Assembly (NCBI RefSeq): GCF_001283065.1
Contig: NZ_CDMK01000001.1
Location: 402,813-443,486 of the forward strand
DNA length: 40,674 nucleotides
DNA from: Helicobacter heilmannii
GTDB lineage: Bacteria; Campylobacterota; Campylobacteria; Campylobacterales; Helicobacteraceae
Direction: 5' to 3'
Both the position numbers and the translations under genes were made by a program. Shown here in pieces: positions 9,801-16,706 of this stretch. How positions within the stretch are numbered: the stretch's first letter is position 1; every line of letters starts with the position of its first letter. Below the pieces are notes generated by a model. It was not told the DNA's origin and did not search any database. It worked only from the letters and a program-made list of their open reading frames with translations.

Positions 9801-10405
9801 ATCTCTTCTTTGGACTGCTCGAAGTCTAGGATATTAATTTGGGAGAAAATAGTGGTGATCTTGATAGAAATGTATTCAATATAGCTAGACTTGATCGCCT
9901 CCTCGTATTTGTGCATGCGGTAAGACGCTTCCGATTCGCCTAGCACCTCCTCCCCGATTAAATTGATGTTGAGTGTGATTTGGGCTTGCTGGCGTTTTTC
10001 AATCTTGTCTTTCAAACTGTCGCTGCTCTCATCAAGCACCAAACTTTGGGTGTCTTGGCGGATCTTACGCACAAAGAAAGGCACACTCACAGAAGGTGCT
10101 AATTTGCCCACGCTTAAAAAACCAAAAAGCAGGAACTTTTCAAAACCGCTAAAAAAGTCGGCAATGCCGTATTTTTTCAGCGTGTGCTCGATCAAATTAA
10201 AACGGGCATGGTTGTCTTGGCAACGAAAAGAGCGATCTAAAAGCTCGATCAACATCACCTTATTTTCTGCGTTGGCCAAGAGCTTTTGCATCTTGTCGTG
10301 GAACGAGCGTTCTTCTAGGCTCAAGTGGTCGCTGATTTTGCTTTGCAAGGTGCGGGCTAGGGTTAGACTGGAGTGGATCACTTCCTTATCTGGTTGGGCT
10401 GGCAT
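6860..10405 (-). CDS. putA: Bifunctional proline dehydrogenase / P5C dehydrogenase PutA
   Basis: Oxidises proline to P5C (FAD domain) and then to glutamate (NAD+ domain), passing electrons to the quinone pool. 1,181 residues. The first ~480 residues are the proline dehydrogenase barrel, with the IRFVKGANMESEE segment and the YLVRRLDENTAADNFM block. The aldehyde dehydrogenase domain follows, with PWNFPIG, the catalytic Glu in SAETGGKNA and the catalytic Cys in NSGQKCSATS. A ribbon-helix-helix repressor domain is absent at the N-terminus, so this PutA should not repress its own genes. Start ATG 10403-10405 is preceded by AAAGGGGA. Proline is a main respiratory substrate of gastric helicobacters, and putP lies directly downstream. 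Confidence 0.96.
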   Translation of the reverse strand: MPAQPDKEVIHSSLTLARTLQSKISDHLSLEERSFHDKMQKLLANAENKVMLIELLDRSFRCQDNHARFNLIEHTLKKYGIADFFSGFEKFLLFGFLSVGKLAPSVSVPFFVRKIRQDTQSLVLDESSDSLKDKIEKRQQAQITLNINLIGEEVLGESEASYRMHKYEEAIKSSYIEYISIKITTIFSQINILDFEQSKEEIVKRLDKLYGLALEEEEKQGMGKFINLDMEEYKDLELTVAAFKESISKFPIRAGIVLQAYIPESYEYLKELVAFSKERVLSNLPPIKIRFVKGANMESEETIASVRGWSLPTFSSKQDTDSNYNKMLDYVLSDENYKYIHIGIASHNLFEIAYAYTRIHTLNDPVALEHFTFEMLEGMSLQASFELKEMHKLILYAPVCDEKHFNNAIAYLVRRLDENTAADNFMKAFFNLKVDSPAWKDQEERFLRSIAGIESIDNSPRRTQDRNTHQPAQSTYPNHPFKNESDTDFILRANRAWADQIVDKTKNAAIVELFPVIGRDYDKEGCKTLQVFDKIAHQKIATIAQANEAVMQQALESAKASTFGHQSFNQIHAILSKVAQNFRDRRGDLIGLSALEVGKTFMESDAEVSEAIDFLEFYPHSLQKLLEQHPEVRFKPKGVGVVIAPWNFPIGISVGTIAAPLAAGNSVIYKPSSLSAVVGYRLCECFWDAGVPRDALIYLPCKGEDVSKFLLKSPDIKFSVLTGSEDTAQRMLEASPTLALSAETGGKNATIVTKMADRDQAIRNVVHSAFSNSGQKCSATSLLILEEEVYNDPEFKRTLVDATQSLSVGDPLVLWNKIGTLADTPSPKVQKALNNIESHEEWAIKPEFLNENAYLMKPCIKYGTRKGDYTHMTELFVPYLSVMKAKDLKEAVEIANATGYGLTGALESLDEREWEYYINNIEVGNLYINKPTTGAIVLRQPFGGIKKSAVGLGRKVGIYNYITQFVHIEEIPTENTHRGNTPFIQALESFNQHHSDTLKEVVQMARNYAHYHATEFSQKKDFVQIRGEENWFTYTKVSSIGYRMRAEDSLIDIFSVLMAAAVCQIPLTISLVSKSDNPHTPLLLECVDYLKHHFNPTIVYESLEEFSQKLGNFGRVRYFSQELDALYEASGALGIVVANAKALCCGRFELLNYHLEKSISISYHRYGNLGARGLKTKAHAE

Positions 10406-10444
10406 GCAAGTCCCCTTTCCATGAAAAACTTAAAATAAGCCCGC

Positions 10445-10450
10445 AGTATA
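10445..10450 (-). promoter_or_regulatory. Candidate -10 box for putA-putP
   Basis: TATACT on the minus strand, about 40 bases before the putA start codon, in the short gap after the tRNA cluster. No clear -35 is visible, as is common in Helicobacter. Confidence 0.35.
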
Positions 10451-10523
10451 GAGCAATAAAGTTAATAAAATGAGACTGGTGAGCCAAAACTAAGGTAAGT
10501 AAAGCGTAAAAAAAGGACAAGAG

Positions 10524-10600
10524 TGGTGCGCTTGACAGGACTTGAACCTGTGGCCTACGGCTTAGAAGGCCGTTGCTCTATCCAGCTGAGCTACAAGCGC
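10524..10600 (-). tRNA. tRNA-Arg (anticodon UCU)
   Basis: Minus-strand cloverleaf: acceptor GCGCTTG pairs with CAAGCGC, D-arm TAGCTCAGCTGGATAGAGCA, anticodon loop CTTCTAA, T-arm ACAGGTTCAAGTCCTGT, and genome-encoded CCA (10524-10526). It is the last of four tRNA genes read from the same strand. Confidence 0.95.
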
Positions 10601-10601
10601 A

Positions 10602-10678
10602 TGGTACGCTTGAAGGGAGTCGAACCCCTAACCCCCAGATCCGAAGTCTGGTGCTCTATCCAATTGAGCTACAAGCGC
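10602..10678 (-). tRNA. tRNA-Arg (anticodon UCG)
   Basis: Acceptor GCGCTTG with a G-U closing pair against CAAGCGT, anticodon stem CCAGA/TCTGG around loop CTTCGGA, T-loop GGTTCGACT, and encoded CCA (10602-10604). It is separated from the neighbouring tRNA-Arg by one base. Confidence 0.95.
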
Positions 10679-10713
10679 CTAAACCGATGCAGTAAAATAA
10701 AGTAATGGGGAAA

Positions 10714-10791
10714 TGGGGTGGGTGATGGGGCTTGAACCCACGACCCCCAGGACCACAATCTGGTGCTCTAACCAACTGAGCTACACCCACC
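10714..10791 (-). tRNA. tRNA-His (anticodon GUG)
   Basis: Eight-base-pair acceptor GGTGGGTG/CACCCACC, including the extra G-1 opposite C73 that marks tRNA-His. Anticodon loop TTGTGGT, T-arm GTGGGTTCAAGCCCCA, and encoded CCA (10714-10716). Confidence 0.96.
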
Positions 10792-10806
10792 ATAAAAAAC
10801 TTTCGC

Positions 10807-10884
10807 TGGTCGGGGCGAAAGGATTCGAACCTTCGACCCCTTGGTCCCAAACCAAGTGCGCTAACCAGGCTGCGCTACGCCCCG
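10807..10884 (-). tRNA. tRNA-Pro (anticodon UGG)
   Basis: Acceptor CGGGGCG/CGCCCCG, D-arm TAGCGCAGCCTGGTTAGCGC, anticodon loop TTTGGGA, T-arm GAAGGTTCGAATCCTTT, and encoded CCA (10807-10809). It is first in the four-tRNA transcript. Confidence 0.96.
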
Positions 10885-10903
10885 CTACTTCATAAAAGCG
10901 AAT

Positions 10904-10932
10904 ATTTTAGCTGAATTTATATTAATTGTCAA
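10904..10932 (-). promoter_or_regulatory. Promoter of the tRNA-Pro-His-Arg-Arg operon
   Basis: On the minus strand a perfect TTGACA (10932-10927) and TAAAAT (10909-10904) are separated by 17 bases. They sit about 20 bases before the tRNA-Pro 5' end. This is an unusually consensus-like -35 for Helicobacter and fits a strong stable-RNA promoter. Confidence 0.75.
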
Positions 10933-11007
10933 GGTGTGCCAAAATGGGGTGGGCACCCTATCAAAGCCCCAAAAAGCTGGTTTAGCCATATCTTACCTAA
11001 ATTATGG

Positions 11008-11013
11008 TATATA
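11008..11013 (+). promoter_or_regulatory. Candidate -10 box for the XRE/S24 regulator
   Basis: TATATA about 55 bases upstream of the ATG at 11067, in an AT-rich stretch divergent from the tRNA promoter. There is no clear -35. Confidence 0.3.
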
Positions 11014-11066
11014 GACCCCCCGTAAAAGTCATTTATGGGATTTAAAATCCAAAAAAAGGAGCTTGG

Positions 11067-11681
11067 ATGCTAAAAGAAAAACTAAAACAGCTAAGAAACG
11101 CTAATAACTTGACCCAAGAAGAACTGGCACTCAAATGCGGCGTGAGTTTGCAGAGCATCAAGCGCTACGAGAGCGAGCAAAAGAGCAACATCACCCTAGA
11201 CACCCTAGAAAAGCTTGCCAGTGCTTTAAACACCGATCTGCACTTTTTCACTTCAACACACCAAGAAATGGAAGACATCATTATGGTGCCTTATCTTAAA
11301 GACATTAAGGTGAGCGTGAATAAAGACTCCTATAACGCCGAAACCATGACCTTTTTGCCCCAAAGCAAGTCGTTCTTGGTCCGGCGTTTTGGACTCTCTT
11401 CCACCGAGCATTTGGGATTTGTGCAGGCGGTGGGCAACTCTATGGAGCCACGCATTAAAGAAAACGATCTCTTACTCTTTCAAAGCGATGGAACGCGCTA
11501 TGAGGGGGCAGTGTATGTGGTGAATTTGGGCGGGGAGTACTACATCCGCCGTTTAAGCAAACGGCCCGAGGTCTATTTGCTCAGCGACAACCCCGTGTAT
11601 AAACCCATTGTGGTGGATAACCTAGACGAGCTCACGATTTTAGGGCGTGTTGTGGGCGTGTTACATACCTTTAATATTTAA
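11067..11681 (+). CDS. XRE-family repressor with S24 (LexA/CI-like) C-terminal domain
   Basis: DNA-binding transcriptional regulator of 204 residues. Residues 1-62 are a Cro/CI helix-turn-helix (LTQEELALKCGVSLQSIKRYE). Residues ~100-204 are a peptidase S24 fold with the nucleophile-type serine in GNSMEP (Ser125) and a KENDLLLF segment. Where active LexA-type proteins have the catalytic lysine (vKrl), this one reads YYIRRL with Arg161, and I see no obvious Ala-Gly cleavage site. Self-cleavage is therefore doubtful. The start is supported by AAAGGAG eight bases before ATG. No phage genes lie nearby: tRNAs are on one side and cytochrome genes on the other. It may regulate the haoCA genes downstream or be a domesticated phage repressor; both are inference. 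Confidence 0.85.
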   Translation: MLKEKLKQLRNANNLTQEELALKCGVSLQSIKRYESEQKSNITLDTLEKLASALNTDLHFFTSTHQEMEDIIMVPYLKDIKVSVNKDSYNAETMTFLPQSKSFLVRRFGLSSTEHLGFVQAVGNSMEPRIKENDLLLFQSDGTRYEGAVYVVNLGGEYYIRRLSKRPEVYLLSDNPVYKPIVVDNLDELTILGRVVGVLHTFNI

Positions 11682-11724
11682 TATTATCTAGAGAAGGTGG
11701 GATTTGTTAACTTTTTTATGCCAT

Positions 11725-11730
11725 TATAAA
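11725..11730 (+). promoter_or_regulatory. Candidate -10 box for the haoCA cytochrome genes
   Basis: TATAAA about 47 bases before the ATG at 11777, after a very AT-rich stretch (11675-11690, TTTAATATTTAATATTAT) that could also bind a regulator. Support comes from position and base composition only. Confidence 0.3.
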
Positions 11731-11776
11731 AGGGAGATTAGACTTAAAAACAGATCAATTTATTAAGCGGGTCGTG

Positions 11777-12379
11777 ATGGGTTTTTTGCGTGCGTTGCGA
11801 GAAAAGCGTTTCTTTTTGTTTTGGCTCTTTTGCGGGGGGTGTGTGTTGGGCGTGGTGCTGACGGTCTTTACTGTGCAAGCAGTGGAGTGGACGGGGGACG
11901 ATAAATTTTGTGGCATGTGCCACATCATGACTCCAGAGTTGGACGCCTACCATTTAGACAAGCACGGGGGCCATAACCATGTGGGGATGAAGGCCGAATG
12001 CGTGGATTGCCACCTACCCCACGATAATATCATCCATTATTTCGTGGAAAAGACCTTGCTTGGAATGGAAGATGTTTATGGCAACACCATGAAAAACCCC
12101 CGCAAATTCGACTGGGAGATGAACCGCCGCGAAGCAAAAAACTATGTTTTTGACTCCGGTTGCTTGCGTTGCCACACTGATTTAAGAGAGGCCACACAAT
12201 CGAACATGAAGGCCTTCTTGCCTCACAGAGACTACTTTGAAAAATTGACCAAAAAGCACTGCGTGGAGTGCCACTTAGACGAGGTGGGGCATAAGAATCT
12301 GAGTATCCATCTTAAGAAATTTTTAAAAGAAGACTACAAACCAACCGTGCGTGCCTTGATCGGCACGATCCAAAAATGA
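11777..12379 (+). CDS. haoC: NapC/NirT-type tetraheme cytochrome c (quinol dehydrogenase, HaoC-like)
   Basis: 200-residue membrane-anchored c-type cytochrome. An N-terminal transmembrane helix (about 12-34) is followed by a periplasmic domain with four CXXCH haem sites: CGMCH (45-49), CVDCH (75-79), CLRCH (129-133) and CVECH (162-166). NapC/NrfH-family proteins take electrons from menaquinol and pass them to a periplasmic reductase. The partner is almost certainly the octaheme protein encoded 38 bases downstream. ATG 11777 is preferred over the overlapping GTG at 11774. Family membership (NapC/NirT) is secure. The name haoC rests on the neighbour, since with a pentaheme NrfA it would be called nrfH. 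Confidence 0.88.
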   Translation: MGFLRALREKRFFLFWLFCGGCVLGVVLTVFTVQAVEWTGDDKFCGMCHIMTPELDAYHLDKHGGHNHVGMKAECVDCHLPHDNIIHYFVEKTLLGMEDVYGNTMKNPRKFDWEMNRREAKNYVFDSGCLRCHTDLREATQSNMKAFLPHRDYFEKLTKKHCVECHLDEVGHKNLSIHLKKFLKEDYKPTVRALIGTIQK

Positions 12380-12417
12380 AGGAGCGAAGATGTTGATTTT
12401 ACTTGAAGGAGAAAAGC

Positions 12418-13791
12418 ATGCGTGTTAGCTTGGCTGGATTCTTGGCCTTTGTGTTGTGTTTAGGGTGGCTTAGCGCACACCCGCCCAAGGGAGGGACGAG
12501 CGTAGACAATGCGATGGACACACAACTGCCCTTAAAGACCTTTAGGGGTATGCAAGCCGAGGCAAAGGGCTGTATTGAGTGCCACGCCAAGAAAAATCCG
12601 GGGATCGTGGCCGACTGGAAAATGAGCCAACACGCCCACGCAGGGGTGAGCTGTATCGATTGCCACGGCGTTACCAAAGACAGCCCCATGCTCACCATGG
12701 ATGGGCATGAAGGCTCTAAGGTGCCCATCTCTGTGTTGGTGTCCACCAACACCTGCGCTAAGTGCCACGAAAAGGAAGTGACCGAGTTTCGCCACAGCGG
12801 GCATGTGAGAGGTGCTGTGCAAATTTGGGCTAAGGCAAACATGCGCGATTTGATGGTGATGGTGGAGGGTAGAAACCACCCCGATTTGAAACACGCCCCC
12901 GCAGCTACGGGCTGTCAACAATGCCACGGCTCCATCATCCAACTGAATAAAAACCACCGCCCCACTCCCGAAACTTGGCCTACCTATGGTATTGGCACTG
13001 CTTTTCCCGATGGCTCCGTGGGCAATTGTGCCAGCTGCCACAGTGCGCATAAATTTAGTCTAGAAGAAGCACGAAAACCCGCCGCGTGTGCGAGTTGCCA
13101 CCTAGGCCCAGATCATCCCGACATTGAGATTTACAACAACTCCATGCACGGGCACATCTTCAACGCTGAGGGGGCAAAATGGAACTTTAATGCAGCCCCT
13201 GGCACTTGGAAAGTCCCTGACTTTAGAGCCCCCACTTGTGCCACATGCCATATGAGCGGAAACGCCAAAAGTGCCGTAACCCACAATGTGAGCCGCCGTT
13301 TGAAATGGAATTTATTCATGCCCCTTAGCAAACTGCGCACGGGAGGGTATGAAACCGCCAGCGATGATTACAAATATGAAAACAAAATCACCATCGGCAA
13401 CCCTCTAGCAGGCAACCCTAAAGGCCCTGAGGCCGCCCGTGCGGAAATGGAGGCGGGTTGTGTGGATTGCCACAACAAGCAACACATCGACAACTTCTTT
13501 ATTATGGCGGATAAAAACATCATGCTCTACAACGAGTATTGGAAAGAAGCGGTGAAAATGAAGGATGAGCTCGCTAAAAAACACCTGCTTGGCAAAGACA
13601 TGTGGGCAGATGACTTCCAAAACACCATGTACCACATGTGGCACCACGAAGGCCGCCGCATGCGCCAAGGTGGCATCATGGGCGCGCCAGACTACTCTCA
13701 CTGGCATGGGGTTTTTGAAGTCCAACAAGACATCAGAAAACTGCGCAAAATCTACGCCAAACGCCTCAAAACCAATAAAATTGAGGACTAA
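12418..13791 (+). CDS. haoA: Octaheme cytochrome c, hydroxylamine-oxidoreductase-like nitrite reductase (epsilon-Hao)
   Basis: 457-residue exported multihaem protein; the signal peptide ends near LGWLSA-HPP. Eight CXXCH motifs start at residues 52, 79, 113, 166, 204, 224, 274 and 348. There is no CXXCK, so it is not the pentaheme nitrite reductase NrfA. Eight haems, this length, and a NapC-type partner directly upstream match the epsilonproteobacterial HaoCA arrangement. In Campylobacter relatives that enzyme reduces nitrite (and hydroxylamine) to ammonium in the periplasm. Start ATG 12418 follows GAAGGAGA; an upstream TTG at 12403 is less likely. Whether the tyrosine that crosslinks the catalytic haem in nitrifier HAO is present needs an alignment. 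Assignment to the octaheme HAO-like family is firm, and the physiological direction is inferred. Confidence 0.87.
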   Translation: MRVSLAGFLAFVLCLGWLSAHPPKGGTSVDNAMDTQLPLKTFRGMQAEAKGCIECHAKKNPGIVADWKMSQHAHAGVSCIDCHGVTKDSPMLTMDGHEGSKVPISVLVSTNTCAKCHEKEVTEFRHSGHVRGAVQIWAKANMRDLMVMVEGRNHPDLKHAPAATGCQQCHGSIIQLNKNHRPTPETWPTYGIGTAFPDGSVGNCASCHSAHKFSLEEARKPAACASCHLGPDHPDIEIYNNSMHGHIFNAEGAKWNFNAAPGTWKVPDFRAPTCATCHMSGNAKSAVTHNVSRRLKWNLFMPLSKLRTGGYETASDDYKYENKITIGNPLAGNPKGPEAARAEMEAGCVDCHNKQHIDNFFIMADKNIMLYNEYWKEAVKMKDELAKKHLLGKDMWADDFQNTMYHMWHHEGRRMRQGGIMGAPDYSHWHGVFEVQQDIRKLRKIYAKRLKTNKIED

Positions 13792-14569
13792 GCCCCAAGC
13801 CGCCCCCCTAGCGGGGCTAGCCCCCACCGCACTACACACCCTTGTTTGTTTTTTGCAAACCCAAGTTGCCCAAAGGGGCTTTAAGCGGGTGGTTTATGGC
13901 CTTAGCGGGGGGGTGGATAGCGCGGTGGTCGCACTCCTGTGCCAAAGGGCGTTTGAAAACAACGCCCACGCCTTGCTCATGTCCTCTCTTAGCACCCCAC
14001 CAAGCGCGCTAGAACATGCCAAAGAACTTTGCGAACACTTCAACATTGCCTACAGCCAACGCCCCATCGCCCCCCACCACGCCCTTTTTCAAGATAGCCA
14101 CAAAGACGCAAGCCTGATTAGGCAGGGCAATTTTTGTGCGCGCTTACGCATGGCCACGCTGTATGACTACGCTTTGCAATATCACGCCTTGGTGATTGGC
14201 ACGAGCAACAAGAGCGAGCGGCTGCTAGGCTATGGCACGATTTTTGGGGATTTGGCATGCGCGATTAACCCCATAGGCGATCTATACAAAAGCCAAATTT
14301 ACACCCTTGCCCGCCTTTTACAAGTCCCTGAAAATATTCTAAGCAAGCCCCCAAGTGCGGACTTTTACGCCGGGCAAAGCGATGAGGCTGAGCTTGGTTT
14401 TAGCTACGTCCAAATCGACCCCCTGCTTTTTGCCATAGAGCAAAACCCGCATTTAGACGCAAAGGGGCTCATTGCCCTAGGCTTTGCCCCCGCTTTGGTT
14501 GCAAGCGTGCAGGAGCGCATGGCAAAAAACGCTTTCAAGCTAGAAATGCCCGCAATCTGCGCGTTATGA
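13781..14569 (+). CDS. nadE: NAD+ synthetase (ammonia-dependent) NadE
   Basis: Final step of NAD synthesis: amidates nicotinic acid adenine dinucleotide using ATP and ammonia. The ATP-pyrophosphatase loop SGGVDS (42-47), [39 protein letters not shown] and KPPSADF are all present and read almost as in H. pylori NadE. No ATG lies near the expected start. TTG 13781 gives 262 residues (H. pylori has 260) and overlaps the end of haoA by 11 bases, suggesting translational coupling. The frame is open far upstream inside haoA, but that part is not NadE-like. A small palindrome (GGGGCTAGCCCC, near 13815) sits just after the start. The end overlaps lpxK by four bases. Confidence 0.92.
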   Translation: MRTKPQAAPLAGLAPTALHTLVCFLQTQVAQRGFKRVVYGLSGGVDSAVVALLCQRAFENNAHALLMSSLSTPPSALEHAKELCEHFNIAYSQRPIAPHHALFQDSHKDASLIRQGNFCARLRMATLYDYALQYHALVIGTSNKSERLLGYGTIFGDLACAINPIGDLYKSQIYTLARLLQVPENILSKPPSADFYAGQSDEAELGFSYVQIDPLLFAIEQNPHLDAKGLIALGFAPALVASVQERMAKNAFKLEMPAICAL

Positions 14570-15471
14570 CTTGGCTTGAGCGGTATTTTTACGCCCCCAC
14601 ACTCTGCCAAAAAGCCCTAGCCTACACCCTAAGTCCCCTCTCTTTCATCTATGAGACAATCGCCACCATAAAACGCCAAAGCGCACCCTTTGAAGATTTA
14701 AATATTCCCATAATCAGCGTGGGTAATTTAGTCGCCGGGGGTAGTGGCAAAACCCCCTTTATTTTGGCTTTGGTGCAGGTGTTAGCCCCGCTTTATAAAG
14801 TGGTGGTGGTGAGCCGGGGATATGGGCGTGCTTCTAGGGGACTTGTGGTGGTGAGCCGGGGGGGCAGGGTGTTGGTCGAGCAAGAGAGAGCCGGCGATGA
14901 GGCGTTTTTGATCGCAAGCAAGTTAAACACTTGTGGCGTGGTGGTGAGCGAAAAGCGCAAAGAGGGGGTGCTTGAGGCCAAAAAGATGGGTGCGCAGGTG
15001 GTGCTCTTAGACGATGGCTTTCGCTTTAATTTTAAAAAGCTCAACATTGTGCTAAAGCCCGCCTTAAAGCCCTATTTTGACTTTTGTCTGCCCAGTGGCA
15101 TTTATAGAGAGAGCCCTAAATGCTATGCCCTAGCCGACCTTGTGCTGCAAGAGGGGATTGATTACACGAGACATACACAGCTTTTAAACCCCACTCAGCG
15201 TATGCTTTTAGTAACTGCCATTGCCAACCCCACCCGCCTAGACCCCTTTTTGCCCCCCCTTGTAGGTAAGCTCTACTTCAAAGATCACGCCACTTTTGAC
15301 TTCAAACGCCTTGAATGCGCCTATCAAGAACACAGTGCCACTTCACTGCTTGTTACGGCTAAAGACGCGGTGAAACTTACAAACTGCTCCCTGCCTCTAA
15401 GCCTTTTGGATTTGCACCTAGAGATTGCGCCCCAAATCCTAAAGCAAATCTTAGATTATCTCGCCCATTAG
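14566..15471 (+). CDS. lpxK: Tetraacyldisaccharide 4'-kinase LpxK
   Basis: Phosphorylates the 4' position of the lipid A disaccharide precursor at the inner membrane. 301 residues: an N-terminal hydrophobic membrane-associated segment (about 18-32), P-loop [14 protein letters not shown] (51-64), [10 protein letters not shown], and the GDEAFLIAS and LLDDGF blocks typical of the family. Its ATG overlaps the nadE stop (ATGA), so the two genes are translated together. lpxK and nadE are also adjacent in H. pylori (HP0328-HP0329), but there next to the pse genes. Confidence 0.93.
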   Translation: MTWLERYFYAPTLCQKALAYTLSPLSFIYETIATIKRQSAPFEDLNIPIISVGNLVAGGSGKTPFILALVQVLAPLYKVVVVSRGYGRASRGLVVVSRGGRVLVEQERAGDEAFLIASKLNTCGVVVSEKRKEGVLEAKKMGAQVVLLDDGFRFNFKKLNIVLKPALKPYFDFCLPSGIYRESPKCYALADLVLQEGIDYTRHTQLLNPTQRMLLVTAIANPTRLDPFLPPLVGKLYFKDHATFDFKRLECAYQEHSATSLLVTAKDAVKLTNCSLPLSLLDLHLEIAPQILKQILDYLAH

Positions 15472-15482
15472 CCGAAATTTGC

Positions 15483-15488
15483 TAGAAT
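15483..15488 (+). promoter_or_regulatory. Candidate -10 box for the terD operon
   Basis: TAGAAT in the 44-base gap between lpxK and terD. It would give a leader of about 20 bases containing the AAAGGAG ribosome binding site. Confidence 0.4.
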
Positions 15489-15515
15489 GCCTTTTATTTT
15501 CATAAAGGAGTGCTT

Positions 15516-16094
15516 ATGTCTGTCAGTTTAGTCAAAGGGGGACGGGTGTCTTTGAGTAAGGAAAAACCCGGCTTGTCTAAAATCGTTGTGGGCTTGGGCT
15601 GGGATGTGAATAACACGGACACGGGTGCGGATTTTGACCTAGACGCTTCGGTGTTTTTGACCGCGGGCAATGGCAAAGTGAGCGATGACGCAAACTTTGT
15701 GTTTTACAACAACCCTAAAAGCAAGGACGGCGCGGTGGTACATACGGGCGACAACCGCACGGGCGCAGGCGAGGGCGATGACGAGCAAATCAAAGTGGAT
15801 TTAGCCAAAGTGGATAGCGGGGTGCAAGAAATCCATATCGTGGTTACCATCCACGAGGCAGACACGCGCAAGCAGAACTTCGGCATGGTGCGCCACGCTT
15901 TCGTGCGGGTGGTGGATGAGAGCGACAACCAAGAAATCTTGCGCTACGACTTAGAAGAGGATTTTTCAGTAGAAACCGCCTTGATGTTTGGCAGGTTGTA
16001 TCGCGATGGAGCGGATTGGAAATTTGCTGCTGTAGGCACGGGATTTAAAGAAGGTTTGGCGGGCTTTTGTAAACAATTTGGCGTGAATGTTTAA
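15516..16094 (+). CDS. terD: TerD-family calcium-binding stress protein
   Basis: 192 residues spanning a complete TerD domain. Both acidic Ca2+-binding motifs are present: [12 protein letters not shown] (about 38-49) and [13 protein letters not shown] (about 80-92). The C-terminal [17 protein letters not shown] block also fits the family. TerD proteins belong to tellurite-resistance / envelope-stress modules, often with kinases, phosphatases or HD hydrolases. Their exact activity is not settled. ATG 15516 follows AAGGAG closely, and an upstream TTG is less likely. It is the first gene of an apparent four-gene run. No TerA, TerB, TerC or TerF lies in this window. Confidence 0.93.
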   Translation: MSVSLVKGGRVSLSKEKPGLSKIVVGLGWDVNNTDTGADFDLDASVFLTAGNGKVSDDANFVFYNNPKSKDGAVVHTGDNRTGAGEGDDEQIKVDLAKVDSGVQEIHIVVTIHEADTRKQNFGMVRHAFVRVVDESDNQEILRYDLEEDFSVETALMFGRLYRDGADWKFAAVGTGFKEGLAGFCKQFGVNV

Positions 16095-16103
16095 GGGGCT
16101 TAA

Positions 16104-16706
16104 ATGGCGGTTAGTCTAGTCAAGGGGCAGAAAATCTCGCTGAAGAAAGAGAGCGGGGAGAAGCTGAGTGCCTTTTGCGTGGGGGCGAATTGGGGGGCAC
16201 TCAGTAAAAAAGGCTGGTTTGGCAACACCAAGACGGAAGCCGTGGATTTGGATTTGAGCGTGGGGCTGTTTGCAGACACGAAGTTTGTGGATTGCGTGTA
16301 TTATGGCAAGCAGGCGGCTAGCGGAATCAAGCACAGCGGGGATGACCGCACGGGCGATGTGGGTGGCGATGACGGGCTAGACAATGAAGTCATTAGCATT
16401 GCCTTAGATAGCCTGCAACCGGAAATCACGCAATTGGTCTTTGTGCTCAGTTCCTACACCCACATTAAATTTGATGCGATCCCCTTTGCCAGTATCCGCT
16501 TGTATGAGGGCACGCCCAGCCAAGTCAAATCCATTTTTGCCACCTACAACGCCGCCAACGATGCTGCCTTTGCGGGCAAGGAGGCCATGATTTTAGGCAA
16601 GCTCTACCTACATAATGGGGAGTGGAAATTTAGCGCAATCGGCGAGCCCACCGCAGACTCCAAACTAGAGGATTTATTGTTAAAATCCGTGCCTAAATAT
16701 CTATGA
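16104..16706 (+). CDS. TerD-family protein, TerZ-like
   Basis: 200 residues, a divergent TerD domain. The N-terminus MAVSLVKGQKISLKKE and the KKGWFG insertion before VDLDLSVGL resemble TerZ more than TerD. The second acidic motif is GDDRTGDVGGDDG, so Ca2+ ligands are mostly kept, and the end LGKLYLHNGEWKFSAIG matches the family. It lies nine bases after terD with AAGGGGC as ribosome binding site. Its stop overlaps the start of the HD-domain gene (ATGA), so all three are probably translated as a unit. Likely a paralogue that assembles with or tunes the first protein; function not established. Confidence 0.9.
   Translation: MAVSLVKGQKISLKKESGEKLSAFCVGANWGALSKKGWFGNTKTEAVDLDLSVGLFADTKFVDCVYYGKQAASGIKHSGDDRTGDVGGDDGLDNEVISIALDSLQPEITQLVFVLSSYTHIKFDAIPFASIRLYEGTPSQVKSIFATYNAANDAAFAGKEAMILGKLYLHNGEWKFSAIGEPTADSKLEDLLLKSVPKYL

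Noticed and set aside
9963-10424. 153-codon plus-strand ORF opposite putA
   Set aside because: Mirror frame of a strongly supported gene with no independent signals.
10523-10895. Short ORFs reading like GLEPTTPR and similar on both strands
   Set aside because: They are translations of the four tRNA genes, a well-known annotation artefact.
10524-11681. Integrated prophage or island at the tRNA cluster next to the CI-like repressor
   Set aside because: No integrase, no attachment-site duplication of a tRNA end, and ordinary genes on both sides.
13565-13780. Long N-terminal extension of nadE inside haoA
   Set aside because: The extra residues are an out-of-frame reading of haoA with no similarity to NadE. 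Family length fits TTG 13781.
12418-13791. Pentaheme nitrite reductase NrfA
   Set aside because: There are eight CXXCH sites and no CXXCK catalytic haem motif, and the fold segments do not match NrfA.
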